Assembly (NCBI RefSeq): GCF_004054105.1
Contig: NZ_SBLC01000006.1
Coordinates: 62,001-126,000 of the forward strand
DNA from: Falsigemmobacter intermedius
GTDB lineage: Bacteria; Pseudomonadota; Alphaproteobacteria; Rhodobacterales; Rhodobacteraceae
Length of the DNA stretch: 64,000 bases
Direction of reading: 5' to 3'
The first letter of the stretch is position 1, and the number at the start of each line of letters is the position of its first letter. The position numbers and the translations under genes are program-made. Shown here piece by piece: positions 38,362 to 46,415 of the stretch. The notes under the pieces are model-generated. The model saw only the letters and a list, made by a program, of their open reading frames with translations, ran no database searches and was not told where the DNA came from.

Positions 38362-38820
38362 ATGACCAGGCACCAGGAAACCCGCCAACTGCCTTATTCG
38401 GCAGAGCAGATGTACGATCTGGTCGCCGATGTGGGCCGCTATCCTGAGTTCCTGCCCTGGAATTCAGCCGCCCGAATCCGCTCGCGCACCCCTGACGATC
38501 AGGGGCGTGAGGTGATGGAAGCGGATCTGATCATCTCGTTCAAAGTTTTTCGCGAAAAATTCGGAAGCCGGGTCATTCTGGACCCTGTGAACCGTCAGAT
38601 TGACACGCAATATATTGACGGACCTTTTAAATTTATGCGTTCGACCTGGAAATTCCGCGAGGCTGCCGGCGGCGGCTGCGAGGTCGATTTCTTTGTCGAG
38701 TTTGAGTTTAAGAACGCCATTCTGCAGGGCGTGATCGGCATGGTCTTTAATGAGGCCATGCAGCGGATTGTGCGCGCCTTTGAAAAACGCGCCCATGATC
38801 TTTACGGCAGCCGCGCCTGA
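38362..38820 (+). CDS. COQ10/RatA-like ubiquinone-binding SRPBCC protein
   Basis: A 152-residue START-domain protein of the COQ10/RatA type, beginning MTRHQETRQLPYSAEQMYDLVADVGRYPEFLPW. COQ10 homologues bind ubiquinone and assist its delivery in respiration; the bacterial RatA name comes from a proposed ribosome-association activity in E. coli. The C-terminal MVFNEAMQRIVRAFEKRA helix is typical. The ribosome site is weak. A terminator follows, shared with convergent rnd. Confidence 0.9.
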   Translation: MTRHQETRQLPYSAEQMYDLVADVGRYPEFLPWNSAARIRSRTPDDQGREVMEADLIISFKVFREKFGSRVILDPVNRQIDTQYIDGPFKFMRSTWKFREAAGGGCEVDFFVEFEFKNAILQGVIGMVFNEAMQRIVRAFEKRAHDLYGSRA

Positions 38821-38830
38821 GCGGCTGACG

Positions 38831-38857
38831 AAAAAGGGGCCGCAAAGCGGCCCCTTT
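38831..38857. terminator. Bidirectional terminator between the COQ10-like gene and rnd
   Basis: An 11-bp stem (38833-38843 with 38847-38857) with an AAA loop is flanked by A/T runs, strongest on the minus strand (five T). Confidence 0.88.
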
Positions 38858-38889
38858 CGGCGGGAAACTGCGACAGTAAAACGCAGGAA

Positions 38890-40047
38890 TTACAGTCGGA
38901 TAACTTTCACCGTCTGACCAATGGCCGAAAGGGCGATCTCGCCCCGGCAAAGCCGCTGGGCATCCTGGCCGAAGACCTCTCCGCGCCAGCCCTTCAGGGC
39001 CTCGACATCCCGATCGCCCGCGGCGAGCGCGTCAAGATCCGCCGCCGAGGCGATCAGCTTCGGGGCCACGCCGGTTTCTTCAGATTTTGCCTTCAGCAGC
39101 ACGCGCAGCAGATCCGCCAGCGCCGGATTGACCTGCTGCTGCTCCCGCGCGCTGTCGGGTTTGGGCATATCTTCGGGCTTCATTTCCAGCCCGGCCTTCA
39201 CCGCTGCCAGAATACCGTCGGCGATCTCACCCTTGCGGCCCTCACGCAGCAAAAGACGCGCTTTGTTCAGGTCTTCGAGCGTGGTCGGACGGGTCGAGGC
39301 CAGCTCCAGCAGCGCGTCATCTTTATAGATACGCGAGCGGGGGATATTGCGGCTTTGGGCATAGGCCTCGCGGAAGCGCGCCAGCTCCTTCACCACCGCA
39401 AGGAATCGGCCCGAGCTGGTGCGGGTTTTCACACGCATCCAGGCATCTTCGGGGGTGACCGTATAGGTCGCCGGATCGGTGAGGATTGACAGCTCTTCCT
39501 GAACCCAGGCCATGCGGTTGGTTTTGACCAGCTGCGCGGCCAGATATTCGTAGATGAAGCGCAGATGGGTCACATCCGCCAGAGCATAATCCTGCTGCGC
39601 GCGGGTCAGCGGACGGCGCGACCAGTCGGTGAAGCGTGAGGTTTTGTCCAGATCGGCCTTGCAGATCTTTTTGACCAGCGTCTCATAGCCCGCCTGTTCA
39701 CCAAAGCCGCAGACCATCGCCGCAACCTGGGTGTCAAAGAGCGGATCGGGGAAGACTTTGCCTTCCGTGAAGAAGATTTCCAGATCCTGGCGGGCGGCGT
39801 GAAAGACCTTCACCGTCTCCTTGTGACGCAGCAGATCATAGAAGGGCTCCAGCGACATCTCCGGCCCCTCGATGGGGTCGATGAGCACGGCCTCGCCCTC
39901 GGCTCCGGGCAGGGCTGCCTGGATCAGGCAGAGCTTTGCCCAATAAGTGCGCTCTCGCAAAAACTCGGTGTCGATGGTCACATAGGGCTGCGCTTTGGCT
40001 TTTTCGCAAAAAGCAGCGAGCGCCTGGGTGGTGGTAATGATCTGCAT
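38890..40047 (-). CDS. rnd: Ribonuclease D
   Basis: A 3'-5' exoribonuclease acting on tRNA and other stable RNA ends. The 385-residue protein has the DEDDy exonuclease motifs: VTIDTEF (Exo I), HAARQDLEIF with its Asp (Exo II), and YALADVTHL (Exo III, Tyr and Asp). HRDC domains follow, for example at about 210-290. AGAGGA precedes the ATG. It lies between two shared terminators or gaps and is probably monocistronic. Confidence 0.96.
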   Translation of the reverse strand: MQIITTTQALAAFCEKAKAQPYVTIDTEFLRERTYWAKLCLIQAALPGAEGEAVLIDPIEGPEMSLEPFYDLLRHKETVKVFHAARQDLEIFFTEGKVFPDPLFDTQVAAMVCGFGEQAGYETLVKKICKADLDKTSRFTDWSRRPLTRAQQDYALADVTHLRFIYEYLAAQLVKTNRMAWVQEELSILTDPATYTVTPEDAWMRVKTRTSSGRFLAVVKELARFREAYAQSRNIPRSRIYKDDALLELASTRPTTLEDLNKARLLLREGRKGEIADGILAAVKAGLEMKPEDMPKPDSAREQQQVNPALADLLRVLLKAKSEETGVAPKLIASAADLDALAAGDRDVEALKGWRGEVFGQDAQRLCRGEIALSAIGQTVKVIRL

Positions 40048-40276
40048 CTGTCCTCTTGGCTGCGGGGATATCCCGCTCAGGAGTGCCGGAATCTGCGGCA
40101 GGAACCCGCCACAACTGATCCCGCCTTACGCCTGAGGCTGCAAAATGAAAAGACCGGGCGCGGCAAATCCGTTCATTTCCGAAAGCCATGCGGCGCATTT
40201 GCCGCGAAGCGGGCTTGCGGGCAGGGGCTGCGCGGGACTAAAGGAATGCCTTGGTCCTGTGCAGGAGTGTGCGACG

Positions 40277-40447
40277 ATGGATTACAGCAAATCGGGCGGC
40301 CCGGCTCAACACAGCAAAGAGGCCCGCTTTATCGATAAGACCGCAAGCGGCAAGAAAAACCCGCCCGGCGGCCGCAGCTCACGCGATGAGATGCTGGCAC
40401 GGATGAAAGCGGCCTCCGAGGCCCGTGCCGCCAAAGAGGAAAAATAA
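40277..40447 (+). CDS. Conserved small basic protein (56 aa), unknown function
   Basis: A short hydrophilic protein starting MDYSKSGGPAQHSKEARF with a glycine-proline-rich middle and a C-terminal helix DEMLARMKAASEARAAKEEK-like in composition. I recall similar small proteins (pattern DYSKGG...PKH...LARMKAAAE) in other alphaproteobacteria, without known function. ATG 40277 has AGGAG nine bases upstream, and a terminator follows directly. The longer frame from 40145 is not supported. No signal peptide or membrane segment is present. Confidence 0.7.
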   Translation: MDYSKSGGPAQHSKEARFIDKTASGKKNPPGGRSSRDEMLARMKAASEARAAKEEK

Positions 40448-40450
40448 AAG

Positions 40451-40476
40451 AGGCCGGGCAATCGCCCGGCCTTTTT
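40451..40476. terminator. Bidirectional terminator between the 56-aa gene and purN
   Basis: AGGCCGGGC (40451-40459) pairs with GCCCGGCCT (40464-40472) across AATC, followed by five T on the plus strand. On the minus side AAAAG gives a short T run for purN. Confidence 0.92.
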
Positions 40477-40478
40477 CT

Positions 40479-41072
40479 TCACAGATCGATGCGGCTTTTA
40501 TCGCCCGCGCCATAACGCCGCAGCACCGCCGGATAAAGCCTGTGCTCGGCCCTGAGCACGCGTGCTGCCAGCGTTTCCGCGGTGTCGCCCGGTTCCACCG
40601 GAACCCGCGCCTGACCCAGCAGGGGGCCGTCATCGAGCACCGCCGTGACCTCATGAACGGTGCAGCCCGCCTCGGTGTCACCGGCCTCAATCGCGCGGGC
40701 ATGGGTGTGAAGCCCGGGGTATTTCGGCAGAAGAGACGGGTGTATATTCAGCATCCGCCCTTCAAAGCGCTGCACGAAATCCGCCGTCAGCACCCGCATA
40801 AAACCGGCCAGCACCACGATATCGGGGTTCGCGGCCTCAATATGCTTCAGCAGTTCCGCCTCAAAGGCGGCGCGGTTTTTGCCAAAGGGTTTGTGATCGA
40901 CCGCAGCGGTCGGAACGCCAAAAGCGGCCGCCTTCGCCAGACCGGCTGCATTCGGATCATTTGAGGCGACCAGAACCGCTGTGCAGGGGTGGTCTTCGTC
41001 CTGCATATCCTCAATGAGGCGGACCATATTGGATCCGCCCCCCGAGATCAGAAGAGCGACGCGCTTTTTCAC
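40479..41072 (-). CDS. purN: Phosphoribosylglycinamide formyltransferase
   Basis: It transfers a formyl group from 10-formyl-THF to GAR in purine synthesis. The 197-residue protein has LISGGGSNM near the N-terminus and LAGFMRVL. Its catalytic set is Asn and His in [25 protein letters not shown] and Asp in [12 protein letters not shown]. It begins with GTG, overlapping the purM stop as GTGA. Confidence 0.97.
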   Translation of the reverse strand: MKKRVALLISGGGSNMVRLIEDMQDEDHPCTAVLVASNDPNAAGLAKAAAFGVPTAAVDHKPFGKNRAAFEAELLKHIEAANPDIVVLAGFMRVLTADFVQRFEGRMLNIHPSLLPKYPGLHTHARAIEAGDTEAGCTVHEVTAVLDDGPLLGQARVPVEPGDTAETLAARVLRAEHRLYPAVLRRYGAGDKSRIDL

Positions 41073-42130
41073 AGAAGACGGCCGGAATAGACCACGCCGT
41101 GACCGCTTTCGTCCGCTTTCACGATGGTGCCAAGGGTGAAGACCTGCTCACCGGCCTCTGCCAGCAGGGCTGCGATGGCCTCTGCTTTTTCGGGGGCCAC
41201 AACCAGCATCATGCCGATGCCGCAGTTAAAGGTCTTCAGAAGCTCAGCCTCGGTCATCTTCGCGGTCTCTGCGAGCCAGCGGAAGACCGGGGGCAGGGTC
41301 CAGGCATCAAGATTGATCGCGCAGGCCAGCCCCTCAGGCAGGACGCGCGGCGGGTTTTCGGTGATGCCGCCGCCGGTGATATGCGCCAGACCCTTCACGC
41401 CGCCTGCACGCACCGCTGCGAGCGCCTGTTTGACGTAAAGACGGGTCGGAGCGAGCAGGGCAGCGCCGAGGGTCTGGGTCTCATCCCAGGGGCAGGTCGC
41501 CTCCCAGCCAAGACCCGAAAGCTCAACCACTTTGCGCACGAAGCTATAGCCGTTCGAATGCACGCCGTTCGAGCCGAGGCCGAGGATCACATCGCCTTCC
41601 GAGACATCGCGCGGCAGGTCCGAGCCGCGCTCCATCGCGCCGACCGCAAAGCCTGCAAGGTCAAAATCGCCCTTGTGATACATGCCCGGCATTTCCGCCG
41701 TCTCACCGCCGATCAGCGCGCAGCCCGAAGCTTCGCAGCCTGCAGCGATGCCGGTGATGATGCGGGTCGCCTGATCCAGCTCCAGCTTGCCGGTGGCGAA
41801 GTAATCAAGGAAGAACAGCGGCTCTGCGCCCTGGCAGACCAGATCGTTGACGCACATGGCGACCAGATCGACGCCGATGGTATCAACATTACCGGTGTCG
41901 ATCGCGATGCGCAGTTTGGTGCCGACGCCATCGGTCGCAGCGACCAGGATCGGGTCTTTATAGCCCGCGCCCTTGAGGTCAAAGAGCGCCCCGAAGCCGC
42001 CAAGCCCCCCCATCACGCCCGAGCGCGAAGTGCGCTTTGCGGCGGGTTTGATCCGCTCCACCAAAGCATTTCCTGCATCGATATCCACGCCGGCATCGGC
42101 ATAGGTCAGACCAGTGTTCGTCGCGCTCAT
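41069..42130 (-). CDS. purM: Phosphoribosylformylglycinamidine cyclo-ligase
   Basis: This ATP-dependent enzyme makes AIR. The 353-residue protein has the PurM signatures [53 protein letters not shown] and [16 protein letters not shown] 42130 is set by GGAGG five bases upstream; the frame to 42184 is not needed. It is co-translated with purN. Confidence 0.97.
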   Translation of the reverse strand: MSATNTGLTYADAGVDIDAGNALVERIKPAAKRTSRSGVMGGLGGFGALFDLKGAGYKDPILVAATDGVGTKLRIAIDTGNVDTIGVDLVAMCVNDLVCQGAEPLFFLDYFATGKLELDQATRIITGIAAGCEASGCALIGGETAEMPGMYHKGDFDLAGFAVGAMERGSDLPRDVSEGDVILGLGSNGVHSNGYSFVRKVVELSGLGWEATCPWDETQTLGAALLAPTRLYVKQALAAVRAGGVKGLAHITGGGITENPPRVLPEGLACAINLDAWTLPPVFRWLAETAKMTEAELLKTFNCGIGMMLVVAPEKAEAIAALLAEAGEQVFTLGTIVKADESGHGVVYSGRLL

Positions 42131-42155
42131 GGCAGCCTCCGTCAGGGTTGGCCGC

Positions 42156-42184
42156 GCATTAGCCCGAATTGACGCCCGGTGCAA
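42156..42184 (-). promoter_or_regulatory. Candidate purM promoter
   Basis: On the minus strand TTGCAC (42184-42179) and TAATGC (42161-42156) are 17 bases apart, 26 bases before the purM ATG. Box matches are weak. Confidence 0.25.
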
Positions 42185-42237
42185 CGCATCGCCGCAGGTT
42201 TCATCCGGACGCAGGCGACCGCGTCCCGGATCAGCCC

Positions 42238-42266
42238 TTGCGCAGGACGGGCGCTGAGACTACTTT
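42238..42266 (+). promoter_or_regulatory. Candidate promoter for the Ppx/GppA gene
   Basis: TTGCGC (42238-42243) and TACTTT (42261-42266) are 17 bases apart, 28 bases before ATG 42295, in the divergent gap with purM. Box matches are weak. Confidence 0.25.
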
Positions 42267-42294
42267 TGTGTCAACCAGATATCGGAGGGCGGAA

Positions 42295-43434
42295 ATGACG
42301 CCCCAGCGTCCCCAGGGTGCGGACGCGTTCCCGAATGCAGAGGTCGTGCTGAAAGGCAGGGCCCGGCCGGTCGAATCGTCCGGCACCCATAAGAAAGCCG
42401 AGCCGGCTCCGCTTTATGCGGCGCTTGATCTTGGCACAAACAGTTGTCGCATGCTGATTGCCCGTCCCAAGGGCAACCAGTTCAGCGTTGTGGACAGTTT
42501 TTCCAAGACGGTCCAACTCGGCGCGGGGCTCGAAAGTTCCGGGCGGCTCAGCCGTGCCTCGATGGGGCGGACGGTTCAGGCTCTGCGCATCTGTCAGAAG
42601 AAGCTCGAAGCGCATGGCGTGCGCCGCATGCGGCTGGTCGCAACCGAGGCCTGTCGCCGTGCCAGCAATTCGCGTGAATTCATGCGCACGATCCGTCGCG
42701 AGACGGGGCTGTCGCTTGAGGTGATCCCGGCAGAGGAGGAGGCGCGGCTTGCCGTGGTCTCCTGTGCGCCGCTCGTCCAGCCCCGGACCGAGCAGCTGCT
42801 GGTCGTCGATATCGGCGGCGGCTCGACCGAACTGGTCTGGCTTGATCTGACAGAGCTGGAACCGGCGGAACGTCCGGCGGCGCTGATGCGCTTTTCGATG
42901 AATTTCAAGCGCACCGGCACCCGGCCCGAGCCGCGGGTCGTGGACTGGATTTCGGTGCCGCTGGGGGTGGCCACGCTGCGCGAGCAGTTTGGTGATGTGG
43001 AAAGCGACTCTGCGCGGTTTGCGCTGATGAGCTGGTTTTTTGAAGAGCAGCTTGCGAGTTTCTCGCCCTATTCGGCGCAGCAGAAACGCGAGGGGTTTCA
43101 GATCATCGGGACCTCGGGCACCATCACCACTGTGGCTGCGAGCTGGCTGGGGCTGCGGCGATATGACCGCACCAAAGTCGACGGGCTTTTGATGACCTCA
43201 GCGCAGATCGACACGGTGATCAAAGACTATCTCTCGCTGGGACCGGAAGGTCGGCGCACGGATCCGCGGATCGGACGCGACCGTCATGCGTTGATCATGT
43301 CGGGTGCGGCGATCCTTCAGGCCCTCATGCGCTGCTGGCCGACCGACCGGCTCTCTGTCGCCGATCGCGGCCTGCGCGAGGGACTTCTATTTGCTCAGAT
43401 GAGCGCTGACGGCGTTCTCGAACACGGATTGTAA
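42295..43434 (+). CDS. Ppx/GppA-family exopolyphosphatase/pppGpp phosphatase
   Basis: This actin-like ATPase-fold phosphatase degrades polyphosphate or pppGpp; which one is not decidable from sequence. The 379-residue protein has [14 protein letters not shown] (phosphate 1), the EACRRASNS region, [13 protein letters not shown] (phosphate 2) and [14 protein letters not shown] 30-residue polar N-terminal extension precedes the fold, and the C-terminal HD domain of E. coli Ppx is absent. ATG 42295 has GGAGGG upstream. rlmE follows after two bases. Confidence 0.92.
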   Translation: MTPQRPQGADAFPNAEVVLKGRARPVESSGTHKKAEPAPLYAALDLGTNSCRMLIARPKGNQFSVVDSFSKTVQLGAGLESSGRLSRASMGRTVQALRICQKKLEAHGVRRMRLVATEACRRASNSREFMRTIRRETGLSLEVIPAEEEARLAVVSCAPLVQPRTEQLLVVDIGGGSTELVWLDLTELEPAERPAALMRFSMNFKRTGTRPEPRVVDWISVPLGVATLREQFGDVESDSARFALMSWFFEEQLASFSPYSAQQKREGFQIIGTSGTITTVAASWLGLRRYDRTKVDGLLMTSAQIDTVIKDYLSLGPEGRRTDPRIGRDRHALIMSGAAILQALMRCWPTDRLSVADRGLREGLLFAQMSADGVLEHGL

Positions 43435-43436
43435 AG

Positions 43437-44174
43437 ATGACTGAGAAGAAATCCTCCGGGCGCGGCCAGCGCGATCTGCGGGTTCGGGTGAAAACCGCAA
43501 AGGGACGCAAGCTCTCCTCGACGCTCTGGCTGGAGCGGCAGTTGAACGACCCTTATGTCATCCGCGCCAAGCGTGACGGCTATCGCGGTCGCGCGGCCTA
43601 TAAGATCATGGAACTGGACGATAAATTCGGCTTCCTGAAGCCGGGAGCGCGGGTGGTGGACCTTGGCTGTGCGCCGGGGGGCTGGTGCCAGGTCGCCGTT
43701 CAGCGGGTCAATTCGCTGGGCGAGCAGAAACACAAGCTGATGGGGACGATTCTCGGGGTGGACCTTCAGGAAGTGAAGCCGATCCCGGGGGCGCAGGTCT
43801 ATCAGCTTGATTTTCTTGAAGACGGCGCTGATGAGCAGGTCAAAACCTGGCTTGGCGGCAAGGCCGATGTGGTGATGTCGGACATGGCGGCATCGGCCTC
43901 GGGCAACCGTCAGGTCGACCACCTTCGCATCATCACGCTTTGTGAGCACGCGGCAGAGTTTGCCTTTGATGTGCTGGAACTCGGCGGAACATTCGTGGCC
44001 AAAGTGCTTGCCGGCGGGGCAGAGGGTGATCTTCAGGCGACGCTGAAGCGCAACTTCGAGAAGGTGCAGCACATGAAGCCGCCGTCAAGCCGGTCGGACA
44101 GCTCGGAGAAATTCGTGGTGGCCACCGGGTATCGCGGACGCTGGGAAGAGCGTCTGGCGGCAGAGGAAGAATAA
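43437..44174 (+). CDS. rlmE: 23S rRNA (uridine-2'-O)-methyltransferase RlmE (FtsJ/RrmJ)
   Basis: It methylates the 2'-O of U2552 in 23S rRNA. The 245-residue protein has the K-D-K-E tetrad context: [24 protein letters not shown] motif [26 protein letters not shown] and [17 protein letters not shown] basic N-terminal extension (about 28 residues) precedes the fold, common in alphaproteobacteria. It is translationally close to the phosphatase gene. Confidence 0.96.
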   Translation: MTEKKSSGRGQRDLRVRVKTAKGRKLSSTLWLERQLNDPYVIRAKRDGYRGRAAYKIMELDDKFGFLKPGARVVDLGCAPGGWCQVAVQRVNSLGEQKHKLMGTILGVDLQEVKPIPGAQVYQLDFLEDGADEQVKTWLGGKADVVMSDMAASASGNRQVDHLRIITLCEHAAEFAFDVLELGGTFVAKVLAGGAEGDLQATLKRNFEKVQHMKPPSSRSDSSEKFVVATGYRGRWEERLAAEEE

Positions 44175-44214
44175 GCCTTTACGGCGGACCTTTTTCACGC
44201 CGTCGCGGTGGGAA

Positions 44215-44239
44215 GATGAGTATTTAAGAAAAGCCAAAG
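44215..44239 (+). repeat. Dispersed 3'-end element, copy B (core only)
   Basis: GATGAGTATTTAAG then AAAAGCCAAAG matches the conserved core of copies A, C and D. The preceding GC hairpin is degraded. It lies after rlmE in the same orientation, ahead of the purB terminator. Confidence 0.65.
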
Positions 44240-44244
44240 TTGAG

Positions 44245-44273
44245 AAAAAGGCCGCGCGGTGAGCGCGGCCTTT
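44245..44273 (-). terminator. Terminator after purB
   Basis: An 11-bp stem (44247-44257 with 44263-44273) with a five-base loop and a run of five T on the minus strand (44249-44245). It may also work weakly for rlmE. Confidence 0.9.
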
Positions 44274-44279
44274 CTTTGA

Positions 44280-45584
44280 TCAGGCGCCAAAGACGCGGCG
44301 GAAGATCGTGTCGACATGTTTGGTGTGATAGCCGAGGTCGAATTTTTCTTCGATTTCGGCCGGGCTGAGGGCTGCGGTGACCTCCGGGTCTGCAAGCAGC
44401 TCCGTCTTGAAGTCAGCGCCCTGTTCCCAGACTTTCATCGCGTTGCGCTGCACCAGACGGTAGCTGTCTTCGCGCGATACGCCCGCCTGAGTGAGGGCCA
44501 GGAGCACGCGCTGCGACATGACAAGACCTTTGAACTTGTTCATGTTCTTCAGCATGTTGTCCGGGTAGATCACCAACTTTTCCACGACGCCGGCAAGACG
44601 GTGCAGAGCGAAGTCGAGGGTGATGGTGGTGTCGGGGCCGATTGCGCGCTCTACCGAGGAGTGCGAGATGTCACGCTCATGCCAGAGAGCGACGTTTTCC
44701 ATCGCCGGAATGACCGACATACGGACGAGGCGCGCAAGGCCGGTCAGGTTTTCAGTCAGTACCGGGTTGCGCTTATGCGGCATGGCCGAAGAGCCTTTCT
44801 GGCCGGGTGAGAAAAACTCTTCGGCTTCGAGGACTTCGGTGCGCTGCATGTGGCGGATTTCGATGGCGATATTTTCAATCGACGAGGCGATGACGCCGAG
44901 CGTTGCGAAGAACATCGCGTGGCGGTCACGCGGGATCACCTGGGTCGAGACCGGCTCAGGCTCAAGGCCCAGCTGCTTGCAGACATAGTCTTCAACATAG
45001 GGGTCAATATTGGCGAAAGTGCCGACCGCGCCTGAAATCGCGCCGGTGCGGATCTCTTCGCGTGCTGCAACAAGGCGGCTGCGGCCGCGGGCCATCTCGG
45101 CATAGAAACGCGCGAAGGTCAGCCCCATGGTGGTCGGCTCGGCATGAATGCCGTGGCTGCGACCGATGCGGACGGTGTCTTTATGCTCAAAGGCGCGGGT
45201 TTTCAGCGCGGTCAGAACGCGGTCCATGCCTGCAAGCAGAAGATCTGCAGCCCGCACCAGCTGGATGTTCAGCGTGGTATCAAGAACGTCCGATGAGGTC
45301 ATGCCCTGGTGGACGAAACGCGCCTGATCGGAGCCCACATGTTCAGCCAGATGCGTCAGAAAGGCGATGACATCATGTTTCGTCACAGCTTCGATTTCAT
45401 CGATACGCGCAACATCAAACTGGACGTCTTTCGCTTTCCAGACGGCTTCAGCGTTCTCTTTCGGGATCACCCCCAGCTCGGCCTGGGCGTCACAGGCGTG
45501 CGCTTCGATTTCGTACCAGATGCGGAATTTGGTCTCGGGCGACCAGATGGCAACCATATCGGGGCGGGAATAACGCGGGATCAT
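44280..45584 (-). CDS. purB: Adenylosuccinate lyase
   Basis: It splits SAICAR and adenylosuccinate in purine synthesis. The 434-residue fumarase/aspartase-fold protein has the signature SSAMPHKRNP, the TSSDVLDTT segment and GRSHGIHAEPTTMG with the catalytic histidine. It begins MIPRYSRPDM as usual and has GAGAGG before the ATG. Confidence 0.98.
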   Translation of the reverse strand: MIPRYSRPDMVAIWSPETKFRIWYEIEAHACDAQAELGVIPKENAEAVWKAKDVQFDVARIDEIEAVTKHDVIAFLTHLAEHVGSDQARFVHQGMTSSDVLDTTLNIQLVRAADLLLAGMDRVLTALKTRAFEHKDTVRIGRSHGIHAEPTTMGLTFARFYAEMARGRSRLVAAREEIRTGAISGAVGTFANIDPYVEDYVCKQLGLEPEPVSTQVIPRDRHAMFFATLGVIASSIENIAIEIRHMQRTEVLEAEEFFSPGQKGSSAMPHKRNPVLTENLTGLARLVRMSVIPAMENVALWHERDISHSSVERAIGPDTTITLDFALHRLAGVVEKLVIYPDNMLKNMNKFKGLVMSQRVLLALTQAGVSREDSYRLVQRNAMKVWEQGADFKTELLADPEVTAALSPAEIEEKFDLGYHTKHVDTIFRRVFGA

Positions 45585-45674
45585 CGCGGGCCTCTCGGGG
45601 GTAAAGCTGCAGATAGCGCCCCCTTAGCGGCCCGGGCCTCTCAGGGCAAGTGCGGCCGCGCGGCCCGGCGTGTT

Positions 45675-45724
45675 TGACTTTGGGTTTTCAAAAATACTCC
45701 GGGGGTCAGGGGGCAGGGCCCCCT
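45675..45724 (-). repeat. Dispersed 3'-end element, copy C
   Basis: Read on the minus strand, a GGGGGC/GCCCCC hairpin (45723-45718 with 45714-45709) is followed by CCCCCGGAGTATTTTTG and AAAACCCAAAG. It lies ten bases beyond the marC stop, in the same direction as marC. Confidence 0.75.
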
Positions 45725-45733
45725 TGCGCCGGT

Positions 45734-46378
45734 TCAGTCCAGAAGGCCCGAGCCTTTGATGCCATCAATGATGAACTGAATGGCCAGCGCAGCCAGCAGC
45801 ATCCCCAGAAGCCGGGTCACCACCAGGGTCCCGGTGCGGCCCAGCAACCGCTCAACCGCACCGGCAGCGAGGAGGCTGAGGAAGCACAGAAACATCACCC
45901 CAAGCATGACCCCTTCGACCACCAGGAAGGCGGCCCAGTCGCCGCCGCCCTGCGAGATCAGAAGGATCATCGAGGCAATCGCCCCGGGGCCTGCGATCAG
46001 CGGGATCCCCAGGGGAAAGACCGAAGGGTCGTCGTGATCGGAATGATCGGCCTCATGGGTCTTTTCATCGACCTTGTTCTCACGCCTCTGGGTCCGGCGC
46101 TCAAAAAGCATGTCGAGGGCGGTGAGGAACAAAAGGACGCCGCCGGCCACCCGAAAGGCGGGCAGCGAAATGCCGGTCAGTCGCAACAGCCCGTCGCCGA
46201 TCAGCGCGAAAACCGTCAGGATCCCTGCCGCCGTCAGGCAGGCCCGGATGGCGACCTGACGGCGCCGCGCAGAACTCATTCCCGCCGTCAGCGGGATAAA
46301 GAGCGGCGCCAGCGCGATCGGATCAAGGATCACAATCAGCGTTGTAAAAACCGTCAGAAGAAAGGTGGCGTCGATCAC
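45734..46378 (-). CDS. MarC-family integral membrane protein
   Basis: A 214-residue inner-membrane protein of the MarC (UPF0056) family with about six hydrophobic segments. It shows DPIALAPLFIPLT near the N-terminus and PLGIPLIAGPGAIASMILL in the middle. A charged loop (ENKVDEKTHEADHSDHDD) of about 20 residues lies between segments three and four. The biological role of the family is unresolved. The start is GTG 46378 with GGAGG four bases before it. Confidence 0.9.
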   Translation of the reverse strand: MIDATFLLTVFTTLIVILDPIALAPLFIPLTAGMSSARRRQVAIRACLTAAGILTVFALIGDGLLRLTGISLPAFRVAGGVLLFLTALDMLFERRTQRRENKVDEKTHEADHSDHDDPSVFPLGIPLIAGPGAIASMILLISQGGGDWAAFLVVEGVMLGVMFLCFLSLLAAGAVERLLGRTGTLVVTRLLGMLLAALAIQFIIDGIKGSGLLD

Positions 46379-46415
46379 GGGTCCTCCGACGGTCGTTCCT
46401 GTTACAGCGGCCCGC

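Noticed and set aside
42131-42294. Purine riboswitch in the purM upstream region
   Set aside because: No conserved purine-riboswitch loops or three-way junction can be drawn; the gap is short and better explained by two divergent promoters.
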